Below are positions 17,421-25,674 of a stretch of DNA of 64,000 nt, in pieces. A program made the position numbers and the translations under genes. The stretch spans positions 186,001 through 250,000 of the forward strand of contig NZ_AP012327.1 of NCBI RefSeq assembly GCF_001042615.1, written 5' to 3'. Below the pieces are notes generated by a model. The model had not been told where the DNA came from, did not search any database, and was given only the letters and a program-made list of their open reading frames with translations. The stretch's first letter is position 1. Each line of letters begins with the position of its first letter. The stretch comes from Bifidobacterium catenulatum subsp. kashiwanohense JCM 15439 = DSM 21854 (GTDB taxonomy: Bacteria; Actinomycetota; Actinomycetes; Actinomycetales; Bifidobacteriaceae).

Positions 17421-20000
17421 ATGGCACTGGCACTCTATAGAAGGTATCGTCCCGACACGTTCGACGGCGTGATCGGTCAGGACCAGGTCACGGTTCCGCT
17501 CATGCGCGCGCTCGACGAGAACAAGCTCACGCACGCATACCTGTTCTCCGGCCCGCGCGGTTGTGGCAAAACCAGTTCCGCCCGCATTCTTGCGCGATGC
17601 GTCAACTGTGCGAAAGGTCCGACCTCGCATCCGTGCGGCGAATGTGAAAGCTGCAAGGATCTCGCCACGGGCGGCCCCGGTTCCATCGATGTGGTGGAAA
17701 TCGACGCGGCCTCGCATAACGGCGTGGACGACGCCCGTGAGCTGCGTGAGCGCGCTGGTTTCGCGCCGGCCCGCGACCGCTACAAGATCTTCATTCTCGA
17801 CGAGGCCCATATGGTTACGCCACAAGGCTTCAACGCGCTGCTGAAAATCGTGGAGGAGCCGCCGGAGCATGTGATGTTCATCTTCGCCACCACCGAACCA
17901 GACAAGGTGATCGGCACCATCCGCTCGCGCACCCACCATTACCCGTTCCGCTTGGTGCCGAAGGAGGTTATGGGCCCGTACCTCGAGCAGATCTGCGAAG
18001 ACGAGCATATCGAGGCCGAGCCAGGCGTGCTGCGTCTTGCCATGCGTGCCGGCGGCGGTTCCGTGCGAGACACGCTTTCCGTGCTTGACCAGCTCATGGT
18101 TGGTGCGGTTGACGGCAGCATCGCATACGATTCCGCGGTTGCTTTGCTCGGTTTCACGCCTGACGCTCTGATTAGCGAGGCCATCGACGCCGTTGCCGAC
18201 AAAAATGGCGAAGCACTGTATGGCGTGATTCAGAAGGTTGTGGTCGGCGGTTTCGATCCCCGTCGATTCGTTGAGGATTTGCTTGCCCGCGTGCGCGATT
18301 TGCTGGTGCTCACGTTGGGCGGAACGCGCGCGGAAAGCGTGCTTTCCGACGAGGCGGCCGCCGAGAACATGGATGATTTGCATCGTCAGGCTTCCGCTTT
18401 GGGATTGTCTGCGTTGACGCAGATGGCTGACACGATTAATGCGACGCTTGCTAATATGACCGGTGCGATTTCGCCGCGCATGCGACTGGAATTGCTTGCC
18501 GCTCGCTTGCTGGCCGGGCGTGAGGAAGGGATGGCTGCCGTTGCGTCATCTTCCGGTATGCCTGATTTTGCTGGCGATTCCGGGGCTTCCGCCGCTGCAG
18601 AATCGCTGCGTGGATCTATGGCCGGCTCGCGCCGCCGTACAGCGAGATATGCCGACGGTGTTCGGCCACAGGATTCCGCGGCGGCAATTGATGCTCCTTC
18701 CGAGCCTGTGAAACCGGCTGTGCAGCCGTCTGCGGCTCCGATGAATCCCGCTGACGCCGTCGCCTCCGGTGTGGCCTCCATGCTTGCGGATGTTCAGCAG
18801 GCGATGAATGCGACGTCTTCCGTTGCAGCCACTGCGCCTGCCGCAACTTCAGTGCCTGCTCCGGCACATGACGACCGTACCCCCGATCAGAAGTGGGATG
18901 CTTTGGTAGCCGCGCTTCCTGAGGATGTGCGCGGTTATGTGAATCGCGAAAAAGTGCCTCGTGTGCTGTTGCGAGGCGACAGTTTGTGGATCAAATTCGA
19001 CAAGGCGCTCAGCAAATATGCGTTCGCTAAGGGCGTGGCGAAGGAGTCGGTGGATGGAACCACCGAAGTGGTGAAAATCGTCCGCGCCGAAGTGCATAAG
19101 ATGTTTGGCCCGAATGTCACGCTTGCCCCCGCCAAAAAGCTGGCGGACGGTTCCGAATCGGTGCCGTGGAGCAAGCTTAGCCCGGAAGAGCAAAGCAAGA
19201 TCAACGTGCAGCTGGCGCAGGAGCGACTCAAATCCGCAACACTGCTGACCGCGAATCTTGGCACTGCCGCAAGTCTTGAATCTTCCGGCAAAGAGCCGGC
19301 GGTTGAGGGCGCGCAGAAAGCCGAGGATGGTGGTAATGCAGGGGATTCTAACGATGAGGAGGCTCACCGAGCCGTTGCGGACGCAACCGCTGAAAACGAT
19401 CCGTGGGCGGTCTCACAACAGGCCGCAGTAGTCCCATCGCAACTGGATGACGATCCATGGGCTGTGCCAGCGCAACAGGTGCAATCGCAATCGGTAATCG
19501 CAAGCGGCGTCAACGACGTGAAAGCGCCGGAACAACACACGAAACATGTGGCTGTTCCCGATACTAGCGATAATGTCGACCCTTGGGCCGTGCCAGCGCC
19601 GGTACCGCAGCAACCGTCGGAGGACGACGATCCTTGGGGTGCCCCCATGCCAGTTCAGGCTGGACCGGCGGACCCCATGCCCGTGCCAGTGGAGCCTGAA
19701 ACGGCCCCTAAGCATGCCAATCACCAGCATCGCGTACCTCGGCAGGAAGCGGCGTCGCAGCAAAACCAGCCGAACGCCGATCCATGGAGCCAACAGTTCT
19801 CCGCTCCTGCGCAGCCGACACCGCAGGTCGCCGCGGAAGATGACGAATATTCCATGAGCGACGAATCGATCGGAGCGTCCAACGCGTTAAGTGTTGACGA
19901 TCTGACACGACTATTCGAAGTGAAAAAAGTCGAGGATTTCGGCCCCGACGACGCCAAAAACCCGCGCAACATGCAGCAAAAGAAGAATCTCGACGAGTAA
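17421..20000 (+). CDS. dnaX: DNA polymerase III subunits gamma and tau
   Basis: An 859-residue clamp-loader subunit. The N-terminus starts MALALYRRYRPDTFDGVIGQ. Walker A is GPRGCGKTSSAR, a zinc module has Cys residues in CVNCAKG...CGECESC, and Walker B is LDEAHM. Domain III ends near residue 370. After that comes a long Pro/Ala/Gln-rich tail with a conserved island (about 485-610, DQKWDALVAALPEDVRGYV). The tail then carries five DPW motifs at residues 660, 678, 720, 737 and 787, mostly DPWAV. AAGGAATT precedes the ATG. recR follows by 64 bp. No clear frameshift signal for a short gamma form was seen. Confidence 0.96.
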   Translation: MALALYRRYRPDTFDGVIGQDQVTVPLMRALDENKLTHAYLFSGPRGCGKTSSARILARCVNCAKGPTSHPCGECESCKDLATGGPGSIDVVEIDAASHNGVDDARELRERAGFAPARDRYKIFILDEAHMVTPQGFNALLKIVEEPPEHVMFIFATTEPDKVIGTIRSRTHHYPFRLVPKEVMGPYLEQICEDEHIEAEPGVLRLAMRAGGGSVRDTLSVLDQLMVGAVDGSIAYDSAVALLGFTPDALISEAIDAVADKNGEALYGVIQKVVVGGFDPRRFVEDLLARVRDLLVLTLGGTRAESVLSDEAAAENMDDLHRQASALGLSALTQMADTINATLANMTGAISPRMRLELLAARLLAGREEGMAAVASSSGMPDFAGDSGASAAAESLRGSMAGSRRRTARYADGVRPQDSAAAIDAPSEPVKPAVQPSAAPMNPADAVASGVASMLADVQQAMNATSSVAATAPAATSVPAPAHDDRTPDQKWDALVAALPEDVRGYVNREKVPRVLLRGDSLWIKFDKALSKYAFAKGVAKESVDGTTEVVKIVRAEVHKMFGPNVTLAPAKKLADGSESVPWSKLSPEEQSKINVQLAQERLKSATLLTANLGTAASLESSGKEPAVEGAQKAEDGGNAGDSNDEEAHRAVADATAENDPWAVSQQAAVVPSQLDDDPWAVPAQQVQSQSVIASGVNDVKAPEQHTKHVAVPDTSDNVDPWAVPAPVPQQPSEDDDPWGAPMPVQAGPADPMPVPVEPETAPKHANHQHRVPRQEAASQQNQPNADPWSQQFSAPAQPTPQVAAEDDEYSMSDESIGASNALSVDDLTRLFEVKKVEDFGPDDAKNPRNMQQKKNLDE

Positions 20001-20064
20001 CGGCACAATCGCGAATCCCACGGAAACAACTGCGAATCTTACGGAAACCAAGGAAAGGTGAACC

Positions 20065-20670
20065 ATGGCACTGGCCTATGACGGCGCCATCCAACGACTG
20101 ATCGACGCATTCGCGCACCTGCCTGGCATCGGGCCGAAAGGCGCGCAACGCATCGCCTTCTACCTGCTTAACGCATCCGACGAGGAAGCGCAGACCCTGG
20201 TCGACGCCATCACCGAAGTCAAGGAAAAAATACGATTCTGCGACATTTGCGGCAACGTGTGCGAAACCAGCCCATGTTCGATCTGCGCCGATCCGCGTCG
20301 CGACCATAGTGTGATTTGCGTGGTCGAAGAACCGAAAGACGTGATGAGCATCGAACGCACACGCGAATATCACGGCCTATACCACGTGCTCGGCGGCGTT
20401 ATCAATCCGATGGCCAACGTGCAGCCCAGCGACCTCAACATCGCCAAACTCATCGAACGACTCAAAGACAGCGAAGTCACCGAAGTGATTCTCGCGCTCA
20501 ATCCGAACGTGGAAGGTGAGGCGACCGCCAGCTTCCTTTCGCAGCTGCTTTCGCAAACCGACATCACGGTCACGCGCTTGGCGAGCGGTCTGCCGGTCGG
20601 TGGTGATCTCGAATATGCCGACGAAATCACACTCGGACGTGCGCTGGCCGGGCGTCGCGCGGTCGTCTGA
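20065..20670 (+). CDS. recR: Recombination mediator RecR
   Basis: A 201-residue RecR. The N-terminal HhH reads [14 protein letters not shown], the C4 zinc finger has [16 protein letters not shown], and the Toprim domain includes [17 protein letters not shown] and the family C-terminus [11 protein letters not shown]. With RecF and RecO it loads RecA on gapped DNA. It follows dnaX in the usual dnaX-recR order, although the small YbaB-type gene often found between them is missing. AAGGAAAGG precedes the ATG. Confidence 0.97.
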   Translation: MALAYDGAIQRLIDAFAHLPGIGPKGAQRIAFYLLNASDEEAQTLVDAITEVKEKIRFCDICGNVCETSPCSICADPRRDHSVICVVEEPKDVMSIERTREYHGLYHVLGGVINPMANVQPSDLNIAKLIERLKDSEVTEVILALNPNVEGEATASFLSQLLSQTDITVTRLASGLPVGGDLEYADEITLGRALAGRRAVV

Positions 20671-20922
20671 CATTGCCTTCGTCGCATTCGCCACGATCGT
20701 CACATTGCCGGCATATGCTAACGATCGCGCAGACGTTGCGCGGCGATCATGGAAGACCCGTGCGGAACGTATGTACAAAAACGCGCGGAGGATTTGCAAG
20801 GATTCCGTATACTGTTCCGTATGTTGGGCGTGCAGGGGCTTGACAAATCGAATTTTTCCTATAATCGACCAGCCTGCCTAGAATGGTCGGCAGGCAACAC
20901 ATTGAAGAAGATTGGATAAGTT
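20671..20922. other. Intergenic region upstream of the aspartokinase gene
   Basis: Holds TTGACA (20840-20845) and TATAAT (20860-20865), both near-consensus but only 14 nt apart, too close for a normal promoter. A hairpin with GCCTGCC (20872-20878) and GGCAGGC (20889-20895) lies in the leader just before the GTG start. I see no lysine riboswitch; the leader is too short for one. Confidence 0.5.
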
Positions 20923-21684
20923 GTGGCTCTCATCGTGCAGAAATTTGGCGGCTCTTCCGTAGCCGACCCAGAATCGATCAAGCGCGTAGCCCGACGCATC
21001 ATCGAAACGAAGAACGCCGGTAATGACGTGGCCGTGGTGGTCTCCGCAATGGGAGACACCACCGACGACCTGATCGATCAGGCGCTCAGCATCGACTCCA
21101 ACCCGCCGGCGCGCGAGATGGACATGCTGATGACCGCAGGCGAGCGTATTTCGATGAGTTTGCTCGCAATGGCAATTCATGCGGCCGGCGCTCACGCCTA
21201 CTCCTTCACCGGCTCCCAGGCTGGTTTCATGACCGACGCCCAGTTCGGTACCGCGCACATCAAGGCCGTGAAGCCTGACCGTGTGCGTCGTGCGCTCGGC
21301 AAGGGTTCAGTGGCCATTGTGGCCGGCTTCCAAGGCGTGAACGAGGGTGGCGACGCCACCACGCTCGGCCGGGGCGGATCTGATACCTCCGCAGTGGCTT
21401 TGGCCGTGGCGCTGGACGCCGACGTATGCGAGATCTACACTGACGTCGATGGCGTGTTCACCGCCGATCCGCGTATTGTACCGACTGCACGTCGTATTCC
21501 CGTCATCGACTACGAGTCGATGCTGGAAATGTCGTCCTGCGGTTCCAAGGTGCTTGCCCTGCGTTGCGTGGAATACGCGCAGCGATTCAATATGCCGTTG
21601 CATGTGCGCAGCTCTTTCTCCCACCGCCGCGGCACGCTGATCGTGCCGGAAGGTGTCGATCCGCGCGTATTGCCGAATATCTGA
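20923..21684 (+). CDS. lysC: Aspartokinase, catalytic domain only
   Basis: A 253-residue kinase that phosphorylates L-aspartate, the first step to lysine, threonine and methionine. It starts at GTG (20923) with [21 protein letters not shown] in two parts, and has [18 protein letters not shown] and [14 protein letters not shown]. It stops just after [14 protein letters not shown], where corynebacterial LysC continues into two ACT domains. Those domains are encoded by the next gene, 98 bp downstream. The enzyme is therefore split into separate catalytic and regulatory polypeptides, unless the gap is an assembly artefact. Confidence 0.93.
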   Translation: MALIVQKFGGSSVADPESIKRVARRIIETKNAGNDVAVVVSAMGDTTDDLIDQALSIDSNPPAREMDMLMTAGERISMSLLAMAIHAAGAHAYSFTGSQAGFMTDAQFGTAHIKAVKPDRVRRALGKGSVAIVAGFQGVNEGGDATTLGRGGSDTSAVALAVALDADVCEIYTDVDGVFTADPRIVPTARRIPVIDYESMLEMSSCGSKVLALRCVEYAQRFNMPLHVRSSFSHRRGTLIVPEGVDPRVLPNI

Positions 21685-21782
21685 GATTTGCAAGAAAAAA
21701 TCACAAGGCATCGCAAGATATTTATTGCAGGCAATCGCAAAAACGCAAAATAAGCTAAGACTTTACAAACAAAGGTAAGAAC

Positions 21783-22349
21783 ATGAGCGAAAACAACAAC
21801 CAGTCCTTGGGTGACCTGTTCCCCGATCTGGGACCGGAAGTCCCGATCATTTCCGGCGTCGCGCACGACAACACCGAATCGCTGGCCACTGTGCGCCGTG
21901 TGCCGAACGAGCCGGGCATGGCCGCCAAGGTGTTCACGATGCTGGCTGAGGCCGGCGTGAACGTCGACATGATCGTGCAGGCCTCCGCTTCCACCGGCAC
22001 CGCCGACATTTCCTTCACCGTGCCCGGTTCCGCCGCGGCCAAGGTGCGGGATGTGCTGCAGGAGAAGCAGGATGAACTGGGCTACCAGTCCTTCGACATT
22101 GACGCCAACGTGGGCAAGGTGGCCGTGGTAGGCGTGGGCATGAAGACCCACTCCGGCCTGGCTGCCAAGTTCTTCAACGCGCTGAGCGACGAGGGCGTGA
22201 ACGTGCTGATGATCTCCACGTCCGAAATCCGCATCGCTGCGCTGGTTCCGCTCGAACAGCTGCAGGACGCCGTCCGCGCGCTGCACACTGCCTACGGCTT
22301 GGACGCCGAGCAGGTGGAAGCCGTGGTGTACGGCGGTACCGGTCGTTGA
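21783..22349 (+). CDS. ACT-domain protein, regulatory partner of aspartokinase
   Basis: A 188-residue protein of two ACT domains. The first has RRVPNEPGMAAKVFTMLAEAGVNVDMIVQ in pieces (EPGMAAKVF; AGVNVDMIVQ). The second has VGVGMKTHSGLAAKFF and EGVNVLMISTSEIRI. These match the C-terminal half of actinobacterial LysC, which binds lysine and threonine for feedback control. A spacer of about 30 unconserved residues precedes them. It starts at ATG 21783 after AAAGGTAAGA. Two hairpins follow. It most likely binds the catalytic protein encoded just upstream. Confidence 0.88.
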   Translation: MSENNNQSLGDLFPDLGPEVPIISGVAHDNTESLATVRRVPNEPGMAAKVFTMLAEAGVNVDMIVQASASTGTADISFTVPGSAAAKVRDVLQEKQDELGYQSFDIDANVGKVAVVGVGMKTHSGLAAKFFNALSDEGVNVLMISTSEIRIAALVPLEQLQDAVRALHTAYGLDAEQVEAVVYGGTGR

Positions 22350-22378
22350 CGCAATAGCACGTAATATCAATCAAAAAA

Positions 22379-22421
22379 AGACTTGACTGGATTGCTTGAG
22401 GCATCTCAGCCAAGTCTTTGT
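22379..22421 (+). terminator. First hairpin after the ACT gene
   Basis: AAGACTTG (22379-22386) pairs with CAAGTCTT (22411-22418), with an inner imperfect GCTTGAG/CTCAGC stem. The T run is short (TTTGTT). It is probably a partial terminator ahead of the next one. Confidence 0.5.
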
Positions 22422-22428
22422 TATTCCC

Positions 22429-22452
22429 ATATCTGTTTTACAGATATTTTTT
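22429..22452 (+). terminator. Second hairpin after the ACT gene
   Basis: ATATCTG and CAGATAT enclose TTTTA and run directly into six T. The stem is weak (A/T-rich) but the T run is good. Confidence 0.55.
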
Positions 22453-22466
22453 GCAGATAATCTGCA

Positions 22467-22508
22467 AATAAAAAGCGGAGGATCGCTGAATAATCAACAA
22501 TCCTCCGC
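22467..22508 (-). terminator. Terminator of asd
   Basis: On the minus strand GCGGAGGATT pairs with GATCCTCCGC (one G-T pair inside), followed by TTTTTATT. It lies 85 bp past the asd stop. Confidence 0.85.
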
Positions 22509-22592
22509 AATATTATGTTCTGCAGAAATCAGATATCACCATGTGCAATCATGCATGATCATGCGTAACTGCAGAACATATGAAGATCGTTA

Positions 22593-23687
22593 TCACTTCT
22601 TGGTGATGTAACCGAGCGCCTTCAGCATTTCGGCGCTTTCCAGCGCACCGCCGGCGGCACCGCGCAGGGTGTTGTGAGCCAAGCCAACGAACTTCCAATC
22701 GAAAATGGAATCCTCGCGCAGACGGCCGATGGAAACACCCATGCCACCCTCGTAATCCACGTCCTTCTTGACCTGCGGGCGATCATCGTCGGTCAGATAC
22801 TGGATGAACTGCTTCGGCGCATGCGGCAAGCCAAGCTCAGAAGCCTTGCTCGTGTAGTTGACCAGACGATCGACAAGCTCTTCCTTAGTTGGATTCTTGC
22901 CGAAGTTGATGAACACGGTGGCGGTGTGACCGTTGAGCACAGGCACGCGAATGCACTGCGACGTGATCTTCAGCGCACCGTCGAACGGCACGATCTCGCC
23001 CTTTTCCTCATCGACGTGACCGAACACCTTCAACGGTTCCTTCTCGGACTTCTCCTCTTCGCCAGAGATGAACGGAATGATGTTGCCCACCATTTCCGGC
23101 CAGTCGTTGAACGTCTTGCCAGCGCCGGAAATGGCCTGGTAGGTGCTTACGATAACCTCGCGCGGCTCGAATTCCTTCCAAGCGGCGAGCGCCGGAGTGT
23201 AGGCCTGGATGGAGCAGTTCGGTTTGACGGCGATGAAGCCGTGCGTGGTGCCGAGACGCTTGCGCTGGTGCTCGATCACCTCATAATGCTCCGGGTTAAT
23301 TTCCGGCACGACCATCGGCACGTCCGGAGTCCAACGGTGGGCGCTGTTGTTCGACACGACCGGCGTTTCGGTCTTCGCGTATTCCTCTTCGATGGCGCGA
23401 ATCTCAGCCTTCGGCATGTTTACTGCGGAGAACACGAAATCGACGTTCTTGACCACGTCTTCCACGTCAGCCACGTTCTTGACGACCATGTTCTTCACGA
23501 ATTCCGGCATCGGCGTTTCCATCTTCCAGCGACCGCCGATGGCCTCTTCGTAGGTCTTGCCGGCGCTGTGCGCGGACGCGGCAAGGGTGACCAATTCGAA
23601 CCACGGATGGTTTTCGAGCAGCGTGACGAACCGCTGTCCGACCATGCCCGTAGCTCCGAGAATGCCGACCTTAATCTTTTCGGACAT
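22593..23687 (-). CDS. asd: Aspartate-semialdehyde dehydrogenase
   Basis: A 364-residue NADPH-dependent enzyme that reduces aspartyl phosphate to aspartate semialdehyde. The N-terminus KVGILGATGMVGQRFV binds the nucleotide. The active-site Cys lies in KPNCSIQAYTPAL, and the substrate-binding IRVPVLNGHTATVF follows. The sequence resembles the fungal/archaeal-like branch more than E. coli Asd. It is convergent with the lysC-ACT genes, so the first two steps of the pathway are adjacent but not in one operon. The ATG at 23687 is preceded by GAGAGGTTG. Confidence 0.95.
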   Translation of the reverse strand: MSEKIKVGILGATGMVGQRFVTLLENHPWFELVTLAASAHSAGKTYEEAIGGRWKMETPMPEFVKNMVVKNVADVEDVVKNVDFVFSAVNMPKAEIRAIEEEYAKTETPVVSNNSAHRWTPDVPMVVPEINPEHYEVIEHQRKRLGTTHGFIAVKPNCSIQAYTPALAAWKEFEPREVIVSTYQAISGAGKTFNDWPEMVGNIIPFISGEEEKSEKEPLKVFGHVDEEKGEIVPFDGALKITSQCIRVPVLNGHTATVFINFGKNPTKEELVDRLVNYTSKASELGLPHAPKQFIQYLTDDDRPQVKKDVDYEGGMGVSIGRLREDSIFDWKFVGLAHNTLRGAAGGALESAEMLKALGYITKK

Positions 23688-23861
23688 AACAACCTCTCGC
23701 TTATGCTGGAACGGTTTCGTATGATTTCACGCTTGAGGTCGACCAGCCGGCCCCAAACGACTCCGTGGGCGGCCACATGCGTTGTTTAATCTTACGAAAT
23801 TCGCGGAACAAGCATGTTCTCCTATCCGTATGCTGGTCTGCGCCGAGTATGCGTTTGGCGA

Positions 23862-23890
23862 TTGTTATGTGTGGCAAAATGACGTACACT
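23862..23890 (+). promoter_or_regulatory. Promoter of the toxin-antitoxin pair (leaderless start)
   Basis: TTGTTA (23862-23867) and TACACT (23885-23890) are 17 nt apart. The antitoxin ATG is at 23897, only 6 nt after the -10, and no Shine-Dalgarno is present (ATTGGTATG). The transcript should start at or next to the A of the ATG. Confidence 0.65.
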
Positions 23891-23896
23891 ATTGGT

Positions 23897-24169
23897 ATGG
23901 CTACAGTAACAAGTAACAGGACATCGCGGTTGGATATTCGTTTAACAGCGGAGCAGCGTTCGTTGATTGAGCGCGCTGTCTCGCTGAAGGGGTCCACGAT
24001 AACACAATGGACGGCGCAGCATCTACTAGATGCCGCACGACGGGAAATAGAGGAGGCTTCCTCACTCAAACTTGAGAATGAATCGTTTGATGCGTTTCTT
24101 CGTGCGCTCGATGAGCCTATTCCGGCTGAGACGAAGGAACTTATGCGGAGGGAACCTCAATGGGCGTAA
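23897..24169 (+). CDS. DUF1778 antitoxin (TacA-like)
   Basis: A 90-residue antitoxin. The N-terminal ribbon-helix-helix has SRLDIRLTAEQRSLIERAVSLKGSTITQW in pieces (RLDIRLTAEQ; LIERAVSLKGSTI), typical of DUF1778. The C-terminal tail (FDAFLRALDEPIPAE) is the part that usually wraps the toxin. It overlaps the GNAT toxin by 10 bp. The complex probably represses its own promoter. The 5' leader appears to be absent, see the promoter entry. Confidence 0.9.
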   Translation: MATVTSNRTSRLDIRLTAEQRSLIERAVSLKGSTITQWTAQHLLDAARREIEEASSLKLENESFDAFLRALDEPIPAETKELMRREPQWA

Positions 24170-24651
24170 CTGAAGTGAGGTTTCTCGAGCCGCGAAGATT
24201 GAATCCTGGCGAGACGCTTGAAGGTTTCTCGTGTGGTGTCGAACTGATCGACAATTGGGCGAATCGCCATGCCCCTTATGCGGCGAAGCGGGGTACGGCG
24301 GTTCCATACGTGTGTTTCACAACAAGTGGGGAAGTTGCGGGCTTCTATGCGATTAGTGCGTATTCAATTGATCGTGATGCCGTGAGAGGTGGATGGCTTA
24401 AACGGAATGCCCCTGCCAAAATATCTGTGATTCTGTTAGGAATGCTGGGCGTGGAGTCACGTTTTCAGCATCAGGGGCTGGGATGGATGTTGCTGCAGGA
24501 TGCAATCAAGCGAGCTCTTGCAGTAGGCCGCCAAATCGGGTCCCGCGCACTTGTTGTTGATCCTTATGATGATGTCTCGCGTGGCTTTTACCAGCATTTT
24601 GGCTTCCGTGACGTCCCTGGTTCCAACAGTATGTTTGTCAGATTGGTTTGA
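24160..24651 (+). CDS. GNAT acetyltransferase toxin (TacT-like)
   Basis: A 163-residue GNAT-fold protein. The acetyl-CoA loop reads RFQHQGLGWMLLQ (Q/RxxGxG/A). LGMLGVESRFQ and VVDPYDDVSRGFYQHFGF are typical of DUF1778-linked toxins. Known TacT toxins acetylate the amino group of charged tRNAs and stop translation; which tRNA this one would hit is not visible. It is coupled to the antitoxin by a 10-bp overlap, and a terminator lies 160 bp downstream. Confidence 0.9.
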   Translation: MGVTEVRFLEPRRLNPGETLEGFSCGVELIDNWANRHAPYAAKRGTAVPYVCFTTSGEVAGFYAISAYSIDRDAVRGGWLKRNAPAKISVILLGMLGVESRFQHQGLGWMLLQDAIKRALAVGRQIGSRALVVDPYDDVSRGFYQHFGFRDVPGSNSMFVRLV

Positions 24652-24811
24652 ACGCAGGATGCTTCCTGCCTCACAGGAACGCTGCATAGCCTTTCGTCTG
24701 CGCGTGGAGCAATAACAAATACCGGCGCTGAATAGTGCAACGAATGTTTTTGCGGAGCATGTTTGCCGTTGCTGTGCATAATATGAAAAAAGGGAATCAT
24801 TCTGCTTCCAG

Positions 24812-24840
24812 AGCGCGCAAGTCTACTTCGCGCGCTTTTT
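24812..24840 (+). terminator. Terminator after the toxin gene
   Basis: AGCGCGC (24812-24818) and GCGCGCT (24830-24836) with an 11-nt loop, followed by five T. It separates the toxin-antitoxin pair from the DUF5701 gene. The rest of 24652-24940 shows nothing recognisable. Confidence 0.75.
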
Positions 24841-24940
24841 GGTATATGGCTCCGATGTCTTTGAGGTTGATGCGGAACTGGCTGCGCGGGCTGCGAGGCT
24901 TTTCGTGCTTTGGGCGTATCGCTCGCGTACACTGGAAGCC

Positions 24941-25561
24941 ATGTCGAAGGCATCAGAAGAAGCGCAAAAGCAGTTGGACCGTATCGTGGCGTTGGGCTAT
25001 CCGGATGTGGCCGATATGTCGGCCGCCGCGTTTCGTGCTTTGGCGCGCCCGCTCATCCGTGCGCTGGAGGATTCAGATTTGGGCACGCAGATTCTGCTGG
25101 TGCCTACGCGCGAACTGGTGTCTCCTGAATCCCTGATTGCCCGTACTTCCATCAACCGTATGGCAGGATTCACCACCATGCCGCCGCGCGATATCGCCAG
25201 TTTCCTTCCGCAGGATGGTTTCGAACCTCCGGAAGGCCCGTTCTACCTGGTGGTCGAACCGCATACCGGCACCTGCTACATCAATCGCGAGCCCGATGTG
25301 GCGCGCAAGTTGATCGATTCCGACGAGCGTTTGCCGCTTACGTTGGAAGAGGGACTTGCGATTGCCACGCAGCATCCGGAATGGTTGCTGGAGGAGAACG
25401 GCTTTAATTTGTTGGGATCGCGTTCCGCGGATGGTCGTGTGCCGAGTATTTGGATGAGTCAGACCGCGCCGCGATTGGGTGCGGTGTGGCCGAATTCCCG
25501 ACATACATGGCTAGGCAACGCATTTTGCGTATCTCGTCGTGGCGTCAGCCTGTTCCATTGA
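24941..25561 (+). CDS. DUF5701 family protein
   Basis: A 206-residue soluble protein that fits DUF5701. The N-terminal helix reads LDRIVALGYPDVADMSAAAF, followed by LLVPTRELVSPESLIARTSI. The core includes FYLVVEPHTGTCYINREP and the end has ADGRVPSIWMSQTAPRLGAVWPNSRHT in parts. The function is unknown; the conserved Trp and Ser/His residues near the end may form a site. I chose ATG 24941 (MSKASEEAQKQL) because family members begin there; the frame is open to 24839 but that part overlaps the terminator T run. Confidence 0.75.
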   Translation: MSKASEEAQKQLDRIVALGYPDVADMSAAAFRALARPLIRALEDSDLGTQILLVPTRELVSPESLIARTSINRMAGFTTMPPRDIASFLPQDGFEPPEGPFYLVVEPHTGTCYINREPDVARKLIDSDERLPLTLEEGLAIATQHPEWLLEENGFNLLGSRSADGRVPSIWMSQTAPRLGAVWPNSRHTWLGNAFCVSRRGVSLFH

Positions 25562-25674
25562 TCTTTGGATTTCCATTGCTTTTCCGCTGATATTCCACGT
25601 TCCACGGATTGGCGATTGTCTGACGATATGCGGCATGCAAAGCCCGTTGTTCCGCCGGTTCGGCTGTTGACCGC

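Noticed and set aside
19132..19143. dnaX frameshift site (run of A)
   Set aside because: A short CCAAAAAG run is present but no hairpin or early stop in the right place supports a programmed shift.
20840..20865. Consensus promoter TTGACA/TATAAT before lysC
   Set aside because: The hexamers are 14 nt apart, too close for a standard promoter. One of the two may be used with another partner hexamer.
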